This document shows positions 8,001 through 9,559 of a DNA stretch of 9,559 nucleotides, one piece after another. Under the pieces are notes generated by a model. The model saw only the letters and a list, made by a program, of their open reading frames with translations. It was not told the origin of the DNA and searched no databases. The position numbers and the translations under genes are program-made. The DNA comes from Bacteroidota bacterium (GTDB lineage Bacteria; Bacteroidota; Bacteroidia; Flavobacteriales_F; PHOS-HE28): NCBI GenBank assembly GCA_023430945.1, contig JAEYYE010000178.1:1-9559 (forward strand), in the 5' to 3' direction. Position 1 is the first letter of the stretch; the number at the start of each line of letters is the position of its first letter.

Positions 8001-9559
8001 AGGCGATCCATTGAAGACCAACCCCGGTACATGTGGCTGCGGTGTTGTGGACGCTGATTCGAACAACGATGGCACTGCGGATTGCCTTGGTGCCTGTGCC
8101 GAGACGTTTTATTTGAACGCCGTGGGCAACGGATCCGACATTCCGAAGGCCTTGCTGAAGACCACCTCCCCTGTTCGTGCCAACCTTGGTAATTATGATC
8201 CGGCGATGGATAGTGGTCCGGGCAGGGTTATCAAGAAAGGCGGTTCCGGTCCCGGTGAATCCAGTGCGGACCGTTTTCAACTCTGGTCCATCCCCTACAA
8301 CATCATCGATGGCAATGTTTCGCTCCGGTTCTGGTCCGCCATAAGGGACATGGATGTGGACAAAGGGGGAATGCTGCATATCCACCTGGCGGATTGCAAT
8401 GCCACGGGCGGCGATTGCGACCCGCTCGCAAGCGTGCTCATTTCACGGGTGGATTGGCATGGGAACAATGCACAGTGGATCGAAGAGAACGTAAGCTTCG
8501 GCAACGTTGAGCACACCTTCGCGACCGGCCGCCACCTTGTCTTGAAAATGGTGGTGGACAATGATTCCGATGACGATATCTGGATCGCCTACGATGCGCT
8601 GACCCATCCTGCCGCGCTGAGCATTGGTTCAGATCAGGATAGCGATGGTGATGGTGTTGCGGACTGCATCGACCTCTGTCCGCTCGATCCTGAGAAGCAG
8701 GCACCCGGTTATTGTGGCTGTGACACACCAGAACCGGGATCGCTCTGCGATGATAACGATACCAATACCGTGGACGATCGGATCCAGGCGGATTGCAGTT
8801 GCGCCGGTGATACATTGGATTGTGCGGGTGTACCTGACGGAACCGCCACGATCGATAACTGCGGGAATTGCGTCGGCGGGAACACCGGAGAAACGGCTTG
8901 CATTCAAGATTGCAACGGCGATTGGGGTGGATCGGCTTCGATCGATAATTGCGGGAATTGCGTTGGCGGGAACACCGGTGAGATCGCATGCATCATGGAT
9001 TGCAATAGCGACTGGGGCGGATCGGCTTTGATCGATAACTGCGGAAGCTGCGTTGGTGGAAATACCGGAGAAGTCGCTTGTACCATGGATTGCAATGGCG
9101 ACTGGGGTGGATCGGCTTCGATCGACAATTGCGGGAATTGTGTTGGTGGTAACACCGGCCAGATCGCGTGCATCAAAGATTGCAACGGCGACTGGGGCGG
9201 AACGGCTTCACTCGATAACTGCGGCACCTGCGTTGGTGGGAACACCGGGGAAGTCGCCTGCTTGCAGGACTGCAACGGCTACTGGGGGGGAACAGCGTAC
9301 TACGACAATTGCGGCGTTTGTGTGGGAGGAACTACGGACAACAGCCCGTGCGCGCAGGATTGCAACGGCCAATGGGGCGGAAATGCCTACTTCGATAATT
9401 GCGGATCATGTGTTGGCGGCAGCACTGGCGAACTACCCTGCATCCAAGATTGCAACGGCGATTGGGGCGGATCGGCTTTGATCGACAACTGCGGGAATTG
9501 CGTTGGCGGGAATACCGGAGAAACAGCTTGCATCCAAGATTGCAACGGCGTATGGGGCG
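5053..9559 (+). CDS. Giant secreted multidomain surface protein: SBBP-like, HYR, TSP3-like and Cys-rich 30-residue repeats (partial, 3' end outside window)
   Basis: One frame runs 1502 codons without a stop to the window edge. Residues 1-28 are a signal peptide (Arg4, Lys7, Lys12; core AILLIVLALEFG; cleavage after GNA before Gln29). About 40-490 hold SBBP-like blades, such as GSIYATGTY, NIYITGGF, RIFISGKV, NLYLSGQF and KIYLAGTY. About 529-636 is a beta domain resembling discoidin-like modules, followed by Ig-like segments to about 776. HYR domains lie at about 781-856 and 860-935. TSP3-like acidic Cys units follow at 936-1011, then a beta domain of unknown family (about 1017-1190), a further TSP3-like unit (1194-1223), a CDDNDTNTVDDRIQADCSC element (1233-1251), and the Cys repeats from 1256 on. 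A type IX sorting domain is expected beyond the edge but not seen. Adhesion or matrix structure is inference. An in-frame ATG at 5020 would add 11 residues. An AAGAG stretch 11 nt before 5053 and the better signal peptide favour 5053. Confidence 0.85.
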   Translation, partial: MLPRSAKGTIQKAILLIVLALEFGTGNAQPFTWNWSYAADNGSVEYVSELAVDKTSGSIYATGTYDHSSFLDLEPGPFGLSSVSGSTDAFLVKLSATGNVIWRKKLGGSGTDGSSSVAIGPNGNIYITGGFNGTLSSNLVANVLGSLISYGNMDMFVACYAPSGDLLWMEKGGSTDVDRGVSIAVNSTGVFVQGIIRRQATFGNITVSPGVNGKDHVFLARYPLTGGSPQWVLQGFSAQDNVPGKLACDESGVFATGSFKASSLAWRTNNGTLISNVVCSNNNQNIYISSIGNTGGVNWHVAVDDPGTQCAGNAIEADCGRIFISGKVHANAVFPGNQTVPSATGEHDMLFVAALEKTNGNTAWVRTASSPNDHTAEGTDLHIGDDKNLYLSGQFDGSITLDDSISFVGQNGLEMFIARLSPFGDWIWASHESASGDERPLSIATHTGGKIYLAGTYQQGIQFGTTSYLHSNDLNLFVARATMNNGSAWANDPSNWTSPGPVCSNAGPIDLGEQLEGDAVAIPSASGVNGAVNLLEKDGLVAWFDSTESAAVVDLADTILAGTDYSIRWSRAASGSARLQISYSQDGTTWIAHGSTPKSTSDPLTDQEFTAPVTFRYLKFKRPATNPNAAFKVDGITSRTSTIATGTWSGQGVTADGLFDPTDLNGPIPVTYTITLGSCSFSTTRNILVTSPASALITGTSVACAASPTIQLSLSELTPMATVDTWQKSIDGITWTDLPGTASTALTSTIAQNCFFRASLNSAGCGNAYTAPHAVTFHGSVELTCPADTVLTANTAICSAALEYEVLLQGDCGAGSIAYTHPSGTIFPIGTTMAAVSAMSDGNEVATCSFNVTVIDLQQPQIICPASIVQLSTPNQCGRVVHFNASATDCSGPTISYSHASGSLFPIGTTTVVVSATDTTGLTNSCTFTITINDIDTDGDLVADCSDGCPFDPLKNAPGSCGCGTPDTDGDGDGMPDCNDGCPGDPLKTNPGTCGCGVVDADSNNDGTADCLGACAETFYLNAVGNGSDIPKALLKTTSPVRANLGNYDPAMDSGPGRVIKKGGSGPGESSADRFQLWSIPYNIIDGNVSLRFWSAIRDMDVDKGGMLHIHLADCNATGGDCDPLASVLISRVDWHGNNAQWIEENVSFGNVEHTFATGRHLVLKMVVDNDSDDDIWIAYDALTHPAALSIGSDQDSDGDGVADCIDLCPLDPEKQAPGYCGCDTPEPGSLCDDNDTNTVDDRIQADCSCAGDTLDCAGVPDGTATIDNCGNCVGGNTGETACIQDCNGDWGGSASIDNCGNCVGGNTGEIACIMDCNSDWGGSALIDNCGSCVGGNTGEVACTMDCNGDWGGSASIDNCGNCVGGNTGQIACIKDCNGDWGGTASLDNCGTCVGGNTGEVACLQDCNGYWGGTAYYDNCGVCVGGTTDNSPCAQDCNGQWGGNAYFDNCGSCVGGSTGELPCIQDCNGDWGGSALIDNCGNCVGGNTGETACIQDCNGVWG
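7393..7857 (+). repeat. Pair of HYR (hyalin repeat) domains within the giant surface protein
   Basis: Two Ig-fold-like modules of about 76 residues start with VELTCPADTVL and QIICPASIVQL. They share the block Y-x-H-x-S-G-x-x-F-P-I-G-T-T (residues 819-832 and 897-910, exactly 78 residues apart) and end in CSFNVTVID and CTFTITIND. The layout is that of HYR domains, which are common in secreted Bacteroidota proteins and usually linked to adhesion. The first copy is less regular near its end (VSAMSDGNEVATC instead of a VSATDTTG-like segment). Confidence 0.75.
7858..8085 (+). repeat. Thrombospondin type 3-like acidic Cys units
   Basis: Two full units of about 31-33 residues begin DTDGD and run through DC-DGCP-DPLK to a CGCG end (residues 936-966 and 967-999). 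A shortened unit (1000-1011, DADSNNDGTADC) follows. DxDxDG-type loops with regularly placed cysteines are the hallmark of calcium-binding TSP3 repeats, so calcium binding is inferred. A related full unit appears again at residues 1194-1223 (8632-8721), after an intervening beta domain. Confidence 0.75.
8818..9559 (+). repeat. Tandem array of 90-bp (30-residue) Cys-rich repeats, eight complete plus one partial
   Basis: Units start at 8818, 8908, 8998, 9088, 9178, 9268, 9358, 9448 and 9538, each beginning with Asp-Cys and with no length variation. Conserved positions in most units are D1, C2, N3, G4, D5, W6, G7, G8, A10, D13, N14, C15, G16, C18, V19, G20, G21, T23 and C28. The first unit differs in its front half (AGVPDGT instead of NGDWGGS). 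Units 6 and 7 are the most divergent, with Tyr or Gln at position 5 and aromatic residues at 11-12. D1-N3-D5-G7 resembles a calcium loop, and four cysteines per unit suggest disulfide-stabilised modules; both are inferences. The array continues past the window edge, so total copy number is unknown. It is in frame and coding, not a CRISPR. Confidence 0.93.

Noticed and set aside
8904..9275. Long minus-strand open frame of repeated Pro/Gln-rich segments opposite the Cys-repeat array.
   Set aside because: It is the antisense shadow of the 90-bp coding repeat. A repeat without stops in one antisense phase stays open in every unit, and the plus-strand frame has a signal peptide, known domains and silent third-position variation.
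8818..9559. Direct repeats at regular 90-bp spacing considered as a CRISPR array or satellite.
   Set aside because: There are no unique spacers between short repeats; the whole unit is repeated and translates in one frame with conserved cysteines.

Overview
The window looks like a chromosomal segment of a Bacteroidota bacterium, probably a Flavobacteriales-type organism with moderately high GC. Three things suggest this: a secreted delta-60-repeat protein with a Por/type IX-like C-terminal sorting domain, a giant secreted protein built from SBBP-like, HYR and thrombospondin-3-like modules plus a Cys-rich repeat, and a TAnnTTTG-like -7 promoter element just upstream of hisS. The lineage is inferred from gene style only; no marker gene was compared.

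Layout, left to right. (1) Minus strand, 1-821: two tandem, clearly paralogous small alpha/beta hydrolases. The downstream copy is cut by the window edge. (2) A 119-bp AT-richer divergent gap. (3) Plus strand, 941-2065: a secreted delta-60 beta-propeller-like protein with a type IX sorting domain. Its stop codon abuts the stop codon of hutH on the other strand, with no spacer. (4) Minus strand, 2066-4932: an operon of hisS (histidyl-tRNA synthetase) followed by hutH (histidine ammonia-lyase), joined by an ATGA start/stop overlap. (5) A 120-bp divergent gap carrying a good hisS -7 promoter candidate close to its start codon. (6) Plus strand, 5053 to beyond the right edge: one uninterrupted frame of at least 1502 codons encoding a giant secreted multidomain protein. 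It ends, within the window, in eight complete and one partial tandem repeats of exactly 30 residues (90 bp), each with four cysteines.

How the genes relate. hisS and hutH both consume free L-histidine, one for translation and one for catabolism, and are probably co-transcribed and translationally coupled. The two plus-strand genes encode unrelated surface or secreted proteins of the type IX secretion style. No mobile element, CRISPR array, tRNA or rRNA was seen, and no gene-free stretch exceeds about 120 bp. A window-wide oddity is strong enrichment of the tetranucleotide GATC: about 190 sites by hand count against roughly 37 expected. It is lowest across the AT-rich front part of the delta-60 gene.
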